Shown one piece after another: positions 45,116 to 53,994 of a stretch of DNA of 64,000 bases. The notes below the pieces were generated by a model. It worked only from the letters and a program-made list of their open reading frames with translations. It did no database searches and was not told the DNA's origin. This stretch comes from Nocardioides sp. (lineage in GTDB: Bacteria; Actinomycetota; Actinomycetes; Propionibacteriales; Nocardioidaceae). The position numbers were made by a program, and so were the translations under genes. The number at the start of each line of letters is the position of its first letter. Positions within the stretch are counted from its first letter, which is position 1. The DNA is taken from positions 1 to 64,000 of the forward strand of contig NZ_JASLGR010000013.1 of the NCBI RefSeq assembly GCF_030150155.1, read 5' to 3'.

Positions 45116-45142
45116 GCTACGGAGCCGTTACGCCGGCGAAAC
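45116..45142 (+). promoter_or_regulatory. Second GTTAC-n6-GAAAC (GlnR-like) box
   Basis: GTTAC (45127-45131) n6 GAAAC (45138-45142), preceded at 11 bp by GCTAC (45116-45120). It is the same form as at 40324-40339 and lies upstream of the FAD-oxidase operon, so both plus-strand units share the element. Confidence 0.55.
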
Positions 45143-45160
45143 GTGACCTTGCCATCCTCA

Positions 45161-45179
45161 ATGTTGATCACACCAACAT
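45161..45179 (+). promoter_or_regulatory. Inverted repeat upstream of the FAD oxidase
   Basis: ATGTTG-n7-CAACAT, perfect 6-bp arms, 13 bp before the ATG at 45193. Candidate operator of the divergent XRE-cupin protein, in or beside the Shine-Dalgarno region. Confidence 0.45.
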
Positions 45180-45192
45180 CGAGGGGATCCCC

Positions 45193-46554
45193 ATGCCTGA
45201 CCTGCCACACGCCTCCGCCGACGCGATCGACGCCCTGTACGACGAGCTCGTCACCCTCCTGGGCGAGCGTGGCGTCTCCCGCGATCTCGCCACCCGCCAG
45301 CGCGCGTCGGTCGACGAGGCCACCATGTCGCCGATCATCTCCGAGCTGCTCCCGCTCGGCCTGGCCGACCTGGTCGCCTACCCCACCAGCGCCGAGGAGA
45401 TCGCGGTCGTGGTCGCGGCCTGCACCCGGCACGGCGTCCCGCTCACCCCGCGAGGCAAGGGCACCGGCAACTACGGCCAGGGCATCCCGATGGCCGGCGG
45501 CCTGATCCTCGACACCACCCGGGCCCGCGCGATCCTCGCCGTCACCGAGGGCACCATCACCGCCGAGGCCGGCGCCACGATGGTCGCCCTGGAGCAGGCG
45601 GCCGCGGCCCAGGGCCAGCAGCTGTGGATGTACCCCTCGACCGCCCAGTCCACCGTCGCCGGCTTCCTCGGCGGCGGCTCGGGCGGCACCGGCTCGATCA
45701 AGTACGGCTCCAACTGGCAGGGCTTCGTGGTCGCCCTCGACGTCGCCCTCCCGGGCGAGGAGCCCACCATCGTCCACCTCGAGGGCGAGGAGGCGCAGAC
45801 CTTCGTCCACACCTACGGCACCGCCGGGGTGATGGTGCGCTGCACCGTCCGCCTGGAGCCGCTCCAGGACTGGGCCTCGCTCTACGCCACCTTCGGCACC
45901 CAGGCCGAGCTGCTGGTCGCGATCCGCACCCTGCGCGACCTCGAACCGCTCCCCCGGCTGGTCTCCGGCGACCCCGCCGCGATCGCCGCGAAGCTCCCCG
46001 CCGACCCCGCGATCGTGGTCGGATCCGCCTCGCTGCGCGCGATCCTCGACCCGGCCACCGTGGCCGAGGCGACCGAGCTGATCACCGCCGCGGGGGGCTC
46101 CGTGAGCGACGTACGCGGCGGGCTGAACAACTCCGTCAAGGTCTCGATGCTCTCCTACAACCACCCGATCTGGTGGCTGAAGAAGAACACCCCCGACGAG
46201 GTCTGGTTCCACGTCGAGGTCGGCGGCGAGGCCCTGATCGACAGGATCGACGAGGTCCAGGCCGTCTATCCCGGCGGCCTGCTCCACATCGAGGCCGCCC
46301 ACAACGGCCCGATCGGCATGCTGACGGCGCCCTACACCGGTGCCGACGACGTCTATGCCGGCTACGACGCCCTGACCGCGCTCGGTGTCCGCGTGCACAG
46401 CCCGCACCAGTGGTACGTCGACCACGACATCGACGCCCTGGTCGCCCTCAAGGCCCGCACCGACCCGGCCGGGCTGCTCAACCCCGGCAAGCTCGGCGCC
46501 CCGGCCGACCTCAAGCAGGGCAACTCCACCGCCTCGGCCCAGCCGACCCGCTGA
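45193..46554 (+). CDS. FAD-binding (VAO-type) oxidoreductase
   Basis: 453 aa. FAD-binding PCMH fold (LADLVAYPTSAEEIAVVVAACTRHGVPLTPRGKGTGNYGQ at about 55-100; GGGSGGTGSIKYGSN at about 155-170) and an FAD-linked oxidase C-terminal domain. The family oxidises hydroxy-acids, amines or alcohols with quinone or oxygen acceptors. Its position with a creatininase and a flavoprotein suggests a step in N-compound breakdown; the substrate is unknown. Confidence 0.82.
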   Translation: MPDLPHASADAIDALYDELVTLLGERGVSRDLATRQRASVDEATMSPIISELLPLGLADLVAYPTSAEEIAVVVAACTRHGVPLTPRGKGTGNYGQGIPMAGGLILDTTRARAILAVTEGTITAEAGATMVALEQAAAAQGQQLWMYPSTAQSTVAGFLGGGSGGTGSIKYGSNWQGFVVALDVALPGEEPTIVHLEGEEAQTFVHTYGTAGVMVRCTVRLEPLQDWASLYATFGTQAELLVAIRTLRDLEPLPRLVSGDPAAIAAKLPADPAIVVGSASLRAILDPATVAEATELITAAGGSVSDVRGGLNNSVKVSMLSYNHPIWWLKKNTPDEVWFHVEVGGEALIDRIDEVQAVYPGGLLHIEAAHNGPIGMLTAPYTGADDVYAGYDALTALGVRVHSPHQWYVDHDIDALVALKARTDPAGLLNPGKLGAPADLKQGNSTASAQPTR

Positions 46555-46593
46555 CCACGCCGACCACGCCGACCACCACGAACGGACACTGAC

Positions 46594-47385
46594 ATGACCA
46601 CCTCCCGCAAGCTCGTCGAACTCGCCGGCCCCGCCGTCGGCGCCCGCTTCACCTCCGACACCATCGTGGTCGTCGGCACCGGTGCGATCGAGCACCACGG
46701 CCCACACCTGCCGCTGGTCACCGACTACCTGCTGGCCGACGAGATCGGCACCGCCGCCGTCGCCCAGGCCGCGAGTGAGGGCCTCGACGTGTGGCAGCTC
46801 CCGACGCTGGCCTTCACCAAGTCCGACGAGCACTCCTGGGCACCGGGCACGGTCTGGCTGGACTGGGACACGATGTACAAGACCTGCCTGGAGATCGGGC
46901 GGGCCGTCGCCCTGATGGGGGCCGGGACGCTGGTCTTCTGCAACGGCCACGGCGGCAACACCGCCCTGCTCCAGGTGGTGCTGCGCGAGATCCGCAAGCA
47001 GTACGGCCTCAAGACCTTCTCGATGCCGTCCCTGATCCGCACCGAACCCCCGGCCGGCGAAGGCCTCGACGAATGCGGCCAGGGCATCCACGGCGGTGCC
47101 GCGGAGACCTCGATCATCCAGTACCTGCGCCCCGAGCTGGTCGACCTGAGCCTGGCCGAGCGCAACCTGCCGCCGCACTTCGCCGAGCTGAGGTACATCG
47201 GCTTCAACGGCATGCCGGTCAGCTTCGGCTGGCTCTCCAACGACTTCGGCCCGGCCGGGATCGTCGGCGACCCGACCCAGTCCACGGTCGAGTACGGCAA
47301 GGCGCTTTACGAGGCCAGCGTCGCCCAGGCGGTCGCCTCTCTGCACGAGATCGCCGGCTTCGAGCACAACCCCGCGGCGGTCTGA
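46594..47385 (+). CDS. Creatininase-family amidohydrolase
   Basis: 263 aa. GAIEHHGPHLPLVTDYLLAD holds the metal-ligand Glu/His/Asp, FCNGHGGNTALL the second conserved loop and HGGAAETSII a late Glu. Members hydrolyse cyclic amides or act in formamide/mycofactocin pathways. Here the family-typical HAGE reads HGGA. Likely acts on an N-heterocyclic lactam from the pathway. It lies 39 bp after the FAD oxidase. Confidence 0.85.
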   Translation: MTTSRKLVELAGPAVGARFTSDTIVVVGTGAIEHHGPHLPLVTDYLLADEIGTAAVAQAASEGLDVWQLPTLAFTKSDEHSWAPGTVWLDWDTMYKTCLEIGRAVALMGAGTLVFCNGHGGNTALLQVVLREIRKQYGLKTFSMPSLIRTEPPAGEGLDECGQGIHGGAAETSIIQYLRPELVDLSLAERNLPPHFAELRYIGFNGMPVSFGWLSNDFGPAGIVGDPTQSTVEYGKALYEASVAQAVASLHEIAGFEHNPAAV

Positions 47386-47389
47386 GCCG

Positions 47390-48040
47390 ATGACCCAGCA
47401 GCCTCAGCCGGGCGTCGGCGTCGGCAACCCCGGAGCGTTCGGCACCGACCTCCCCGAGGACGCCGCCGACGGCGCCGTCACCGATCCGCTCGGCCTGCTC
47501 GGCGCCTGGCTGAGTGCTGCGAACACCCCCGTGCGTCCGCTGGGCACCCTGGCCACGATCGGTGCCGACGGCTACCCCAACGCCCGCCACCTGCTGGCCT
47601 CCCTCTTCGACGGCGAGCGGATCCACTTCCACACCGACGCACGCAGTCGCAAGGCCGCCGAGCTCGGGGCCGACCCGCGCGCGACCCTGGCCTTCGTCTG
47701 GGCCGACGTCGGCCGTCAGGTGATCGTCACCGGTGACGTCGTACCGGTGACTGAGGCCGAGCGCCTGGCCGCGTTCGAGGGGCGCAGCCGGTATCTCCAG
47801 ATCCTCGCCCAGGTCAACGACGACGGTCTCGCCGCACAGCCGGCCGCGACCCGGCGCGCCGTGTGGTCGGCGTACGACGGCACCCACCCGACCATCGAGG
47901 CACCGCCCACCTGGGTGGGGTTCGCCCTCACTCCGCGCCGGATCGTGTTCTGGCGCGGAGACGCCGACGGCCCCTCGAATCGCGTGATCTGCGTTCGAGG
48001 GGCCGACGGCGGGTGGGTCAGCACGCGCCACGCGGGGTGA
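47390..48040 (+). CDS. PNPOx-like FMN flavoprotein (pyridoxamine 5'-phosphate oxidase family)
   Basis: 216 aa. RPLGTLATIGADGYPNARHLLASLF, HTDARSRKAAELGADPRATLAF and the C-terminal FALTPRRIVFW match the PNPOx split-barrel family. The C-terminal WxxRLHDR-like dimer motif of true PdxH (RxLxP) is only weakly kept, so it may be a different flavin oxidase. It starts 4 bases after the creatininase stop, completing the three-gene unit. Confidence 0.8.
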   Translation: MTQQPQPGVGVGNPGAFGTDLPEDAADGAVTDPLGLLGAWLSAANTPVRPLGTLATIGADGYPNARHLLASLFDGERIHFHTDARSRKAAELGADPRATLAFVWADVGRQVIVTGDVVPVTEAERLAAFEGRSRYLQILAQVNDDGLAAQPAATRRAVWSAYDGTHPTIEAPPTWVGFALTPRRIVFWRGDADGPSNRVICVRGADGGWVSTRHAG

Positions 48041-48064
48041 ATCCGGACTGGCGCGTGCTGCCCG

Positions 48065-50350
48065 TCACTTCGTGATCTTCAGTGTCGTCGTGGCCGAGCT
48101 CGCCTTGAGGTACGTGGCGTCACCGGCGTAGGCGACCGTCACCTTCCAGGTGCCCTTGGCCAGCTTGGGAACGGTGACGGTGGCACTGCCTGCCCGCACA
48201 ACGCCGGCGACCTTGGTCGCCTTGGTCCCCTTGGTCAGCGTGACGGTGACCGCACCGGTGGCCCTGGTCAGCGCCGCGGGAGTCTGCACCGTCACTGCGA
48301 GGGCCCCCGCCTTCTTCGAGGTCGGCACCTTGGTGACCTTGCCACTCACCTTGGTGACGCTGGCCTTGGCGACCGTCAGGGTGCCGGTCCGGGTGAAGCC
48401 GACGATCTGGTCATCACCGGTGTAGCTGACGGTGAAGGCGTGCGAACCGACCGGCAGCCCAGCAACGGCGAAGGCGGCGCTCGCGTTGGCGACGGTGGCG
48501 GTCAGGGTGCGGCCGGCGATCTTCAACGTCACCTGACCGGTCGGGATACGGCCGTAGTCGTTGGCGATCGAGAGGTTCACCCGCGCCACCGTTCCGACCG
48601 TGGCCGGAACGGCCTTGACCACCTGGTCGGAGACGACGCCGCCCGGCAGGCCCCCGAAGAACGTCTTCAGCCTGCTGACCGCCTCCTGACCGAAGGCCTT
48701 GTTGGTCAGGGCCTGCTCGACCAGGGCACGGCGAGCGCCCACGACGCTGGTCTGGTCACCGGCACTGAGCGTGGTCTTCTCGGCGGCGGTCAGATAGGCA
48801 CTGTCCGGGGCGGCCTCAGCCGCGTCGGCGGAGGCCGGCACCGTCAGCTCGGTCGGGAAGCCGGGGTTGGCCACACTGGTGAACGTCGGGTTGAGCCCGA
48901 GTCGCGCGGAGGGATGCGTGAACCACCACTCGGACATGTACTCCTTGAAGGTCGCCAGACCGGTGGAGGCGTCAGAGTTCTGCTGGATCCACTGACGCTT
49001 CACCGCAGTGGATGCGGGCGTGGCGCCGGTGCCCCGCTGGTAGTTCACCAGGAACGGCACCTGCAGCTTGCGCACCACGTCCGGGAACGCGGTGGTGTCG
49101 CCCTTGGGGTAGTACGCCACCCGCGAGCCGCTGTTGGGGTCGTACTCGGTGACGACGTTCTTCAGGTAGGTCCGGACGAGGTCGCCGTACAGGTACGACG
49201 GCCTGAAGTTCGTGGTCGTGCCCGAGTTGGCGTTGTCCCGCACATGGATCGGGTTGCTGCCGCCGTTGGTCCCGTTGGTAGTCCCGCCGTCGAGGACCAG
49301 GTCGAAGTTGTAGACCACCTTGACGTCGTTGTCCTGGGCCTGAGCATTGACGTCCTTCAGCACCGCTCGGGTGTTGTGGCACCAGGTCCCGCCGAAGAGC
49401 AGCGCGAAGTTCTGCTGTGCGCTCTCCTTGGCATCGAGAAGGTGGAGCAGCTCGGGATAGGTGACCTGCTTGATCCGCCAGCCATCAGCGGCGTCGGCGT
49501 CGGTGAGAAGGTCGCCGCCGTAGCGCTGGGTGTCGGCATAGGAGGCGGCGTGCTTACCGTTGGCTGCGCTCTTCCACCAGTGGAACTGGTCCAGGGCGTC
49601 GATCGCGGCGCCACCGCCGGCGGCACCGAGCACGGTCGTCACACCGGTCGTGACCGCAGCCGTGTCGGCGGCGTCGGACAGGTCGGTCCAAGACAGGATC
49701 TTGTCCGCTGCACCGGCGCTGGTGTGGTCCTTGTCGTAGACGAAGAAGAGGTCGTCGCTGCTCCCCGCCACGGCGCTGTGCCCGCTGCGGTAGTCGAACA
49801 GCGGATCGACGGCGTCGTTGACCACACTGTCGTCGCTGCCGATCGTCACGGAGCTCGTGGACGCGGCGGTGGACTTGATGCCGTTGCCCAGGTAGGCACC
49901 CAGCAGGTGCTTCCAGGTGTTGCCGAAGACCGTCTGCGAGCTCGCGGCGAGCCCGATCCCCGCCGGGTTCCGGGTGTCGAGGTTGCGCTGGTCGGTGTAG
50001 CCCGACAGGTTCGGGTCGAACCAGTAGACGGTACGCACGCCAGCAGCGCGCGCCGCCGCATCGACAGCGACGGCGTTGACCTTGAAGCCAGCGTCGGCGG
50101 GATCGCCGATCAGGAAGGCGTACTGACCAGGCTGCTGCAGCAGCCACTGGAACCGGTCGTAGGTGACGGTCTCGACGATGGTCGAGCTCGGCAGCCCGAG
50201 GGTGTCGGACAGGTAGGTCGTATCGACCGAGGTCAGTGCCGACCGGGAGGCGGCGTGGGCCGCTCCAGTGACGCCGCCGAGGGCGAGCGGGGTGAGGCCG
50301 AGCGCGGCGGCGACGAGCGCCGAGGCGGCACGGGTCCGTGTGGTGGACAT
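48065..50350 (-). CDS. Secreted thioredoxin-like protein with C-terminal Ig-like repeats
   Basis: 761 aa. Signal peptide (ALVAAALGLTPLALGGVTGAAHA). Two thioredoxin-like segments: TYDRFQWLLQQPGQYAFLIGD... near residues 60-85 and NFALLFGGTWCHNTRAVLKD near 310-330, which has a single Cys. The last ~200 residues are two bacterial Ig-like (Big_3_5-type) domains (TGQVTLKIAGRTL, TGAVTVTLTKGT). No sorting motif. Third gene of a run with a cystine-type transporter and a surface stalk protein, so it may act on extracellular thiol/disulfide compounds (inference). Confidence 0.65.
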   Translation of the reverse strand: MSTTRTRAASALVAAALGLTPLALGGVTGAAHAASRSALTSVDTTYLSDTLGLPSSTIVETVTYDRFQWLLQQPGQYAFLIGDPADAGFKVNAVAVDAAARAAGVRTVYWFDPNLSGYTDQRNLDTRNPAGIGLAASSQTVFGNTWKHLLGAYLGNGIKSTAASTSSVTIGSDDSVVNDAVDPLFDYRSGHSAVAGSSDDLFFVYDKDHTSAGAADKILSWTDLSDAADTAAVTTGVTTVLGAAGGGAAIDALDQFHWWKSAANGKHAASYADTQRYGGDLLTDADAADGWRIKQVTYPELLHLLDAKESAQQNFALLFGGTWCHNTRAVLKDVNAQAQDNDVKVVYNFDLVLDGGTTNGTNGGSNPIHVRDNANSGTTTNFRPSYLYGDLVRTYLKNVVTEYDPNSGSRVAYYPKGDTTAFPDVVRKLQVPFLVNYQRGTGATPASTAVKRQWIQQNSDASTGLATFKEYMSEWWFTHPSARLGLNPTFTSVANPGFPTELTVPASADAAEAAPDSAYLTAAEKTTLSAGDQTSVVGARRALVEQALTNKAFGQEAVSRLKTFFGGLPGGVVSDQVVKAVPATVGTVARVNLSIANDYGRIPTGQVTLKIAGRTLTATVANASAAFAVAGLPVGSHAFTVSYTGDDQIVGFTRTGTLTVAKASVTKVSGKVTKVPTSKKAGALAVTVQTPAALTRATGAVTVTLTKGTKATKVAGVVRAGSATVTVPKLAKGTWKVTVAYAGDATYLKASSATTTLKITK

Positions 50351-50453
50351 CAGGAGCCTTTCGAGGTGATGGAGAGGTGGAGTGGGCGCACCCGGCCCGC
50401 CGGCCGTGCCCAGCACGGTCGGTTGTGAGAAGAGGGAGGCTGAGCGGCGGTGC

Positions 50454-51281
50454 TCAGGAGGCCTTGCGGCGGCGTACGACGGCGTTGCCGCCGACCAGGG
50501 CCGCGCCGAGCACGACGATGGCGCCGATGATGGCCACGCCAGTGCCCGAGGAGCCACCCTCGGAGCCCTTCGTCTGACCCGAGGCCAGCACGGCGTCGAC
50601 GGTCTCGGCTGCGGCCTCGGTGGTGTCGCCGTTTCCGGCGGAGGCCGTCGCCGCTGCGGCACTCGCGCTGGCCGCAGCCGTCGCCGAAGCCTTGTCCGCG
50701 ACGGTGTCGGCCGCGTCGGTGCTCTGCGAGGCCTCAACCGATGCCGTGGCGGTGGCGGTGGCGGTGGCGGTCGGAGCGGCAGTCGTCGCCGTGCTCTTCG
50801 GCTTCGAGGTGCTGCTCGTGGTGCCAGCCTTGGTGCCGGTGGAGGTGCCGGCCTTCGAGCCGATGGCCGCGCCGCCCTTCGAGGCTGACGACGTCGACGT
50901 GCCGCTGGCCGCAGTGGCCGCAGCGCTCGGCGTCGGCTTGGCACTGGCCGAGGCCTGCTTTGCCTTCCACTTCGCGTAGCCGGCGATCCGGTCCCATTCG
51001 GTCCAGCTCACCACAGTGCCGTCGGCATAGTGAATCTTGTTGTTGTCGAAGTCGTACCAGGTGCCCGGGATGTACCCGCACTCGTAGTCGTCGTAGCCCG
51101 GCAGCGTGTCCTGGCCGTCGGTGTAGGTCTGGCCGTCGTCGCCCACCACGGTGATCTTGTGCGGATTGTCGGCGGGGTTGGAGACAGAGGCGGCCTGGGC
51201 CGAGACCGCGGTCAGGCTGAGCGGCACCACGATGGTGGCGACGCCGGCGACACTGAGGAGACGAGCAAGGGAGCGGTTCAC
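50454..51281 (-). CDS. Secreted surface protein with Ser/Thr/Ala stalk and C-terminal anchor helix
   Basis: 275 aa. A signal peptide, a small domain of about 75 residues with one Cys (DDYECGYIPGTWYDFDNNKIHYADGT), a long Ser/Thr/Ala/Gly-rich stalk, then one hydrophobic helix (GVAIIGAIVVLGAALVGG) and RRRK. No LPxTG, so it is held by the helix. The GTG start (51281) overlaps the transporter stop by 4 nt, so translation is coupled. Family unknown. Confidence 0.7.
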   Translation of the reverse strand: MNRSLARLLSVAGVATIVVPLSLTAVSAQAASVSNPADNPHKITVVGDDGQTYTDGQDTLPGYDDYECGYIPGTWYDFDNNKIHYADGTVVSWTEWDRIAGYAKWKAKQASASAKPTPSAAATAASGTSTSSASKGGAAIGSKAGTSTGTKAGTTSSTSKPKSTATTAAPTATATATATASVEASQSTDAADTVADKASATAAASASAAAATASAGNGDTTEAAAETVDAVLASGQTKGSEGGSSGTGVAIIGAIVVLGAALVGGNAVVRRRKAS

Positions 51282-52726
51282 AGCAGACTCTTTTCGATGG
51301 AGGAGGACGCAACAGAGGCAGAGGGGGCGAGCAGGGCGAGGTCACCGGCCGAGACGTCGAGCGAGCCGTCGACCACGTCGGCTCGGTGGGTGCCGCGCGA
51401 CGGCTCGACGTACTCGGCGACCCCCTCGAAGATGGCGTCGTCAAGCAGGTCGGTCTGGCGAGCCACAACGGTGGCGCTGACCGCCGCTGCAGTGACGTTG
51501 GTCGCCGTGCGGGCCATGTCAGCGATGGTGCTGATTGGCAGGGTGACAGCGATGAAGTCCAGCGGCAGGCCCGCAGCGGCGAAGACCGTGGCGGCCGCGA
51601 CCGTCGCAGTGCCGGGCACGCCGGCGGTACCGATCGAGACGATCACACCGAGGAAGGCCAACACCAGGTAGTCCTGGAGCGAGTAGCTGATGTCGTAGGC
51701 GTTGATCCCCCACACCGCGATCAGCACCGGCCAGATCCCGGCGCACCCGGGCATCCCGATGGTGGTGCCCAGTGGAGCGGTGAAGTGGGCGATCTCGGGA
51801 TGCACCCCGACCCGCCGGGTGAGTACGTCGGTCGTGACCGGCAGCGTCCCGACGCTGCTCTGCGTGGTCAGCGCGGTCAGCTGGGCCGGGAAGATCTTGC
51901 GGAAGAAGGCCAGGGGGGCGACGTCAGCGAAGACCCGCAGTACGACCCCGTTGATCACGAACGTGTGGACCGCGCACACACCCCAGGTGATGGCGAGCAG
52001 CCCGATCAGCGACCAGAACGTGTGCTGGAGGTGCGTGGTGGAGGCCACCACCGTGACCGTGAGCGCGACGATGGCGTACGGCGTCAGGCCGATCACGAAG
52101 CCGACCGCCTTGAAGACGACCAGGCGCAGTGCCTCGATCCCGTCGGCGAAGGGCCGGATCTTCTCCTCCTGCTCCTCCGCGAGCGTGAGGTAGGCGACGG
52201 AGACGGTGACCGCGATCAGAATGATCGGGATGATGTGGTTCGCCCCGAGGTCCGTGACGACGTTGACCGGGAAGAACCCGACGACCACATCGGTGAAGGT
52301 CTGGACAGAGTTCTCCAGGACGTCGAGCTGCTGCTGCCCGAGCTTCTCGTGCACTCCGGTCCCGGTGCCGATCGCCAGTCCGACACCAAGGGCGACCGCA
52401 ACTCCCAGGGCGTTGCTGAGCAGGAGCCAGAAGACCGAGCGGAGCCCGATGCTACGGAGCTTGGCGAGGCTTCCGAGGGAGACGACCGAGGAAATGATCG
52501 CGACCACGATCAACGGCGCGACCGAGGCCATCAGCACGTTGATGTAGATCCGTCCGATCGGCTGCACGTACTCGACGTGCCGTCCGGCCACCAGCCCGAT
52601 CGGCACGCCGATGACCAGCGCGCCGATGGTCAGGAGACCGAAGTTCACCTGTCGACGACGGAGCAGATGGATGCCCACGAACACGACAGCGACGGCTACG
52701 AGAACCGCCAGATCAGGCCACTTCAC
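51278..52726 (-). CDS. TcyP-like cation symporter (dicarboxylate/amino acid:cation family)
   Basis: 482 aa, about 8-10 helices plus re-entrant loops. AVSSL-type motifs SSVGTLPVT and GMPGCAGIWPVLIAV match the SLC1-like carriers; the GCAGI(Y/W)P block is shared with Bacillus TcyP, an L-cystine importer. So L-cystine uptake is favoured over dicarboxylate (inference). It is followed with 4-nt overlap by two secreted-protein genes. A conserved-looking leader with an inverted repeat and direct repeats lies upstream. Substrate is not proven. Confidence 0.75.
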   Translation of the reverse strand: MKWPDLAVLVAVAVVFVGIHLLRRRQVNFGLLTIGALVIGVPIGLVAGRHVEYVQPIGRIYINVLMASVAPLIVVAIISSVVSLGSLAKLRSIGLRSVFWLLLSNALGVAVALGVGLAIGTGTGVHEKLGQQQLDVLENSVQTFTDVVVGFFPVNVVTDLGANHIIPIILIAVTVSVAYLTLAEEQEEKIRPFADGIEALRLVVFKAVGFVIGLTPYAIVALTVTVVASTTHLQHTFWSLIGLLAITWGVCAVHTFVINGVVLRVFADVAPLAFFRKIFPAQLTALTTQSSVGTLPVTTDVLTRRVGVHPEIAHFTAPLGTTIGMPGCAGIWPVLIAVWGINAYDISYSLQDYLVLAFLGVIVSIGTAGVPGTATVAAATVFAAAGLPLDFIAVTLPISTIADMARTATNVTAAAVSATVVARQTDLLDDAIFEGVAEYVEPSRGTHRADVVDGSLDVSAGDLALLAPSASVASSSIEKSLL

Positions 52727-52785
52727 GACCCACTCCCCTTCTTACTATTAAAAGTCGAGTGGAAAACTAGTGATTAGCGACCCGC

Positions 52786-52821
52786 TTGGGAAATCGAATC
52801 CCAACATGTGAGACCCATGTG
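52786..52821 (-). promoter_or_regulatory. Inverted and direct repeats in the TcyP-like gene leader
   Basis: TTGGGA (52786-52791) and TCCCAA (52799-52804) form an inverted repeat with a 7-bp gap. Two CATGTG direct repeats at 52805-52810 and 52816-52821 are 11 bp apart. The region (52727-52844) is AT-richer than the flanks and lacks a gene. It is a plausible promoter/operator for the operon. Confidence 0.4.
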
Positions 52822-52844
52822 TCAGATAACGAGATTTGAGCGCG

Positions 52845-52886
52845 AAAAAAGACCCCGGCCGCCATCGCAAGATGACGACCGGGGTC
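52845..52886 (-). terminator. Rho-independent terminator after the TerC-family gene
   Basis: On the minus strand, GACCCCGG-n20-CCGGGGTC followed by TTTTTT. It ends transcription of the gene at 52909. Confidence 0.85.
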
Positions 52887-52908
52887 GTAGACGGTCGAAC
52901 CTCGACAG

Positions 52909-53979
52909 CTAGGCCAGTGCTCCCTCACGCTTGCGGTGGGCCAGCGAGGAGCCCAGCGAGGCCAGGATGAAGCAGACCCCGATCAGGCCGGTGACGACCT
53001 CGGGGATCTCCCACTGCAGGGTGAGGAAGAGGATGAAGGCGAGCGCACCGATCGCCCACATCGCCCCGTGCTCCAGGTAGACGTAGTCCGAGAGCGTGCC
53101 CTTACGGACCAGGAAGATGGTCAGGGACCGGATGTAGAGCGCGCCGACACCGAGGCCGATGGCGATCTCGAAGATGTTCGAGGTGATCGCGAACGCACCG
53201 ATCACGCCGTCGAAGGAGAACGAGCTGTCCAGCACCTCGAGGTACATGAAGAGCATGAACGCCGCCTTGCCGGTGGCGAGCTTGATCGCCTGACCCGGGT
53301 GGGCCGCCGCCTCAGCGGCCTCGGCCTCCTCGGTCGCCTCGTGCTGGCCCTCGAAGTACGCCGCGAGCGAGTCCACCGCGAGGTAGACCAGCATGCCGAG
53401 CGCCCCGGAGACGAGCACGGTGTGCGACCCGTCGGCGAGGTACTGGGTGGCGAGCAGCAGCACGCCGAGACCGACGATCACCTCGACGGTGTCGATCTTG
53501 CCCACCCGGGAGAGCGGACGCTCGATCCAGTGCAGCCACTTGTAGTCGTGGTCGTCGAAGATGAAGTTCAAGAAGAGCATCAGCAGGAACATCCCGCCGA
53601 AGGAGGCCAGCGCCGGGTGGGCGTGGTGCAGCTCGTAGGCGTACGTGCCGACCTGGTCGGCCGGACCCCCGTCGAGAGCGAGTTTGAAGACCTCGATCGG
53701 GCCGAGGCCGGCGGTGAACGCGACCAGCACCAGCGGGAAGATCAGCCGCATCCCGAAGACGGCGATCAGCATCCCGACGGTGAGGAACATCTTCTGCCAG
53801 TACGGACTCATCCGCTCCAGCACCTTGGCGTTGACCACCGCGTTGTCGAAGCTCAGTGAGACCTCCAGCACGATCAGGATGGCGATCAGCGCCGCCCCGG
53901 TCGGACCCCACAGGAACAACGACCCGACGAGGGCCGCCACGGTGATCCCGAAGGACCACCCAAACGTTTTCAGCACCAT
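52909..53979 (-). CDS. TerC/DUF475-family membrane protein
   Basis: 356 aa, about nine helices. LEVSLSFDNAVVNAKVLERM and LEVLDSSFSFDGVIGAFAI carry the acidic (E..SFDN / D..FSFD) motifs of TerC-type metal-handling proteins. Family members are linked to tellurite/metal export. It lies just downstream of the small membrane protein in the same direction and ends at a terminator. ATG 53979. Confidence 0.85.
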   Translation of the reverse strand: MVLKTFGWSFGITVAALVGSLFLWGPTGAALIAILIVLEVSLSFDNAVVNAKVLERMSPYWQKMFLTVGMLIAVFGMRLIFPLVLVAFTAGLGPIEVFKLALDGGPADQVGTYAYELHHAHPALASFGGMFLLMLFLNFIFDDHDYKWLHWIERPLSRVGKIDTVEVIVGLGVLLLATQYLADGSHTVLVSGALGMLVYLAVDSLAAYFEGQHEATEEAEAAEAAAHPGQAIKLATGKAAFMLFMYLEVLDSSFSFDGVIGAFAITSNIFEIAIGLGVGALYIRSLTIFLVRKGTLSDYVYLEHGAMWAIGALAFILFLTLQWEIPEVVTGLIGVCFILASLGSSLAHRKREGALA

Positions 53980-53994
53980 GCAGGTGCCAACGTG

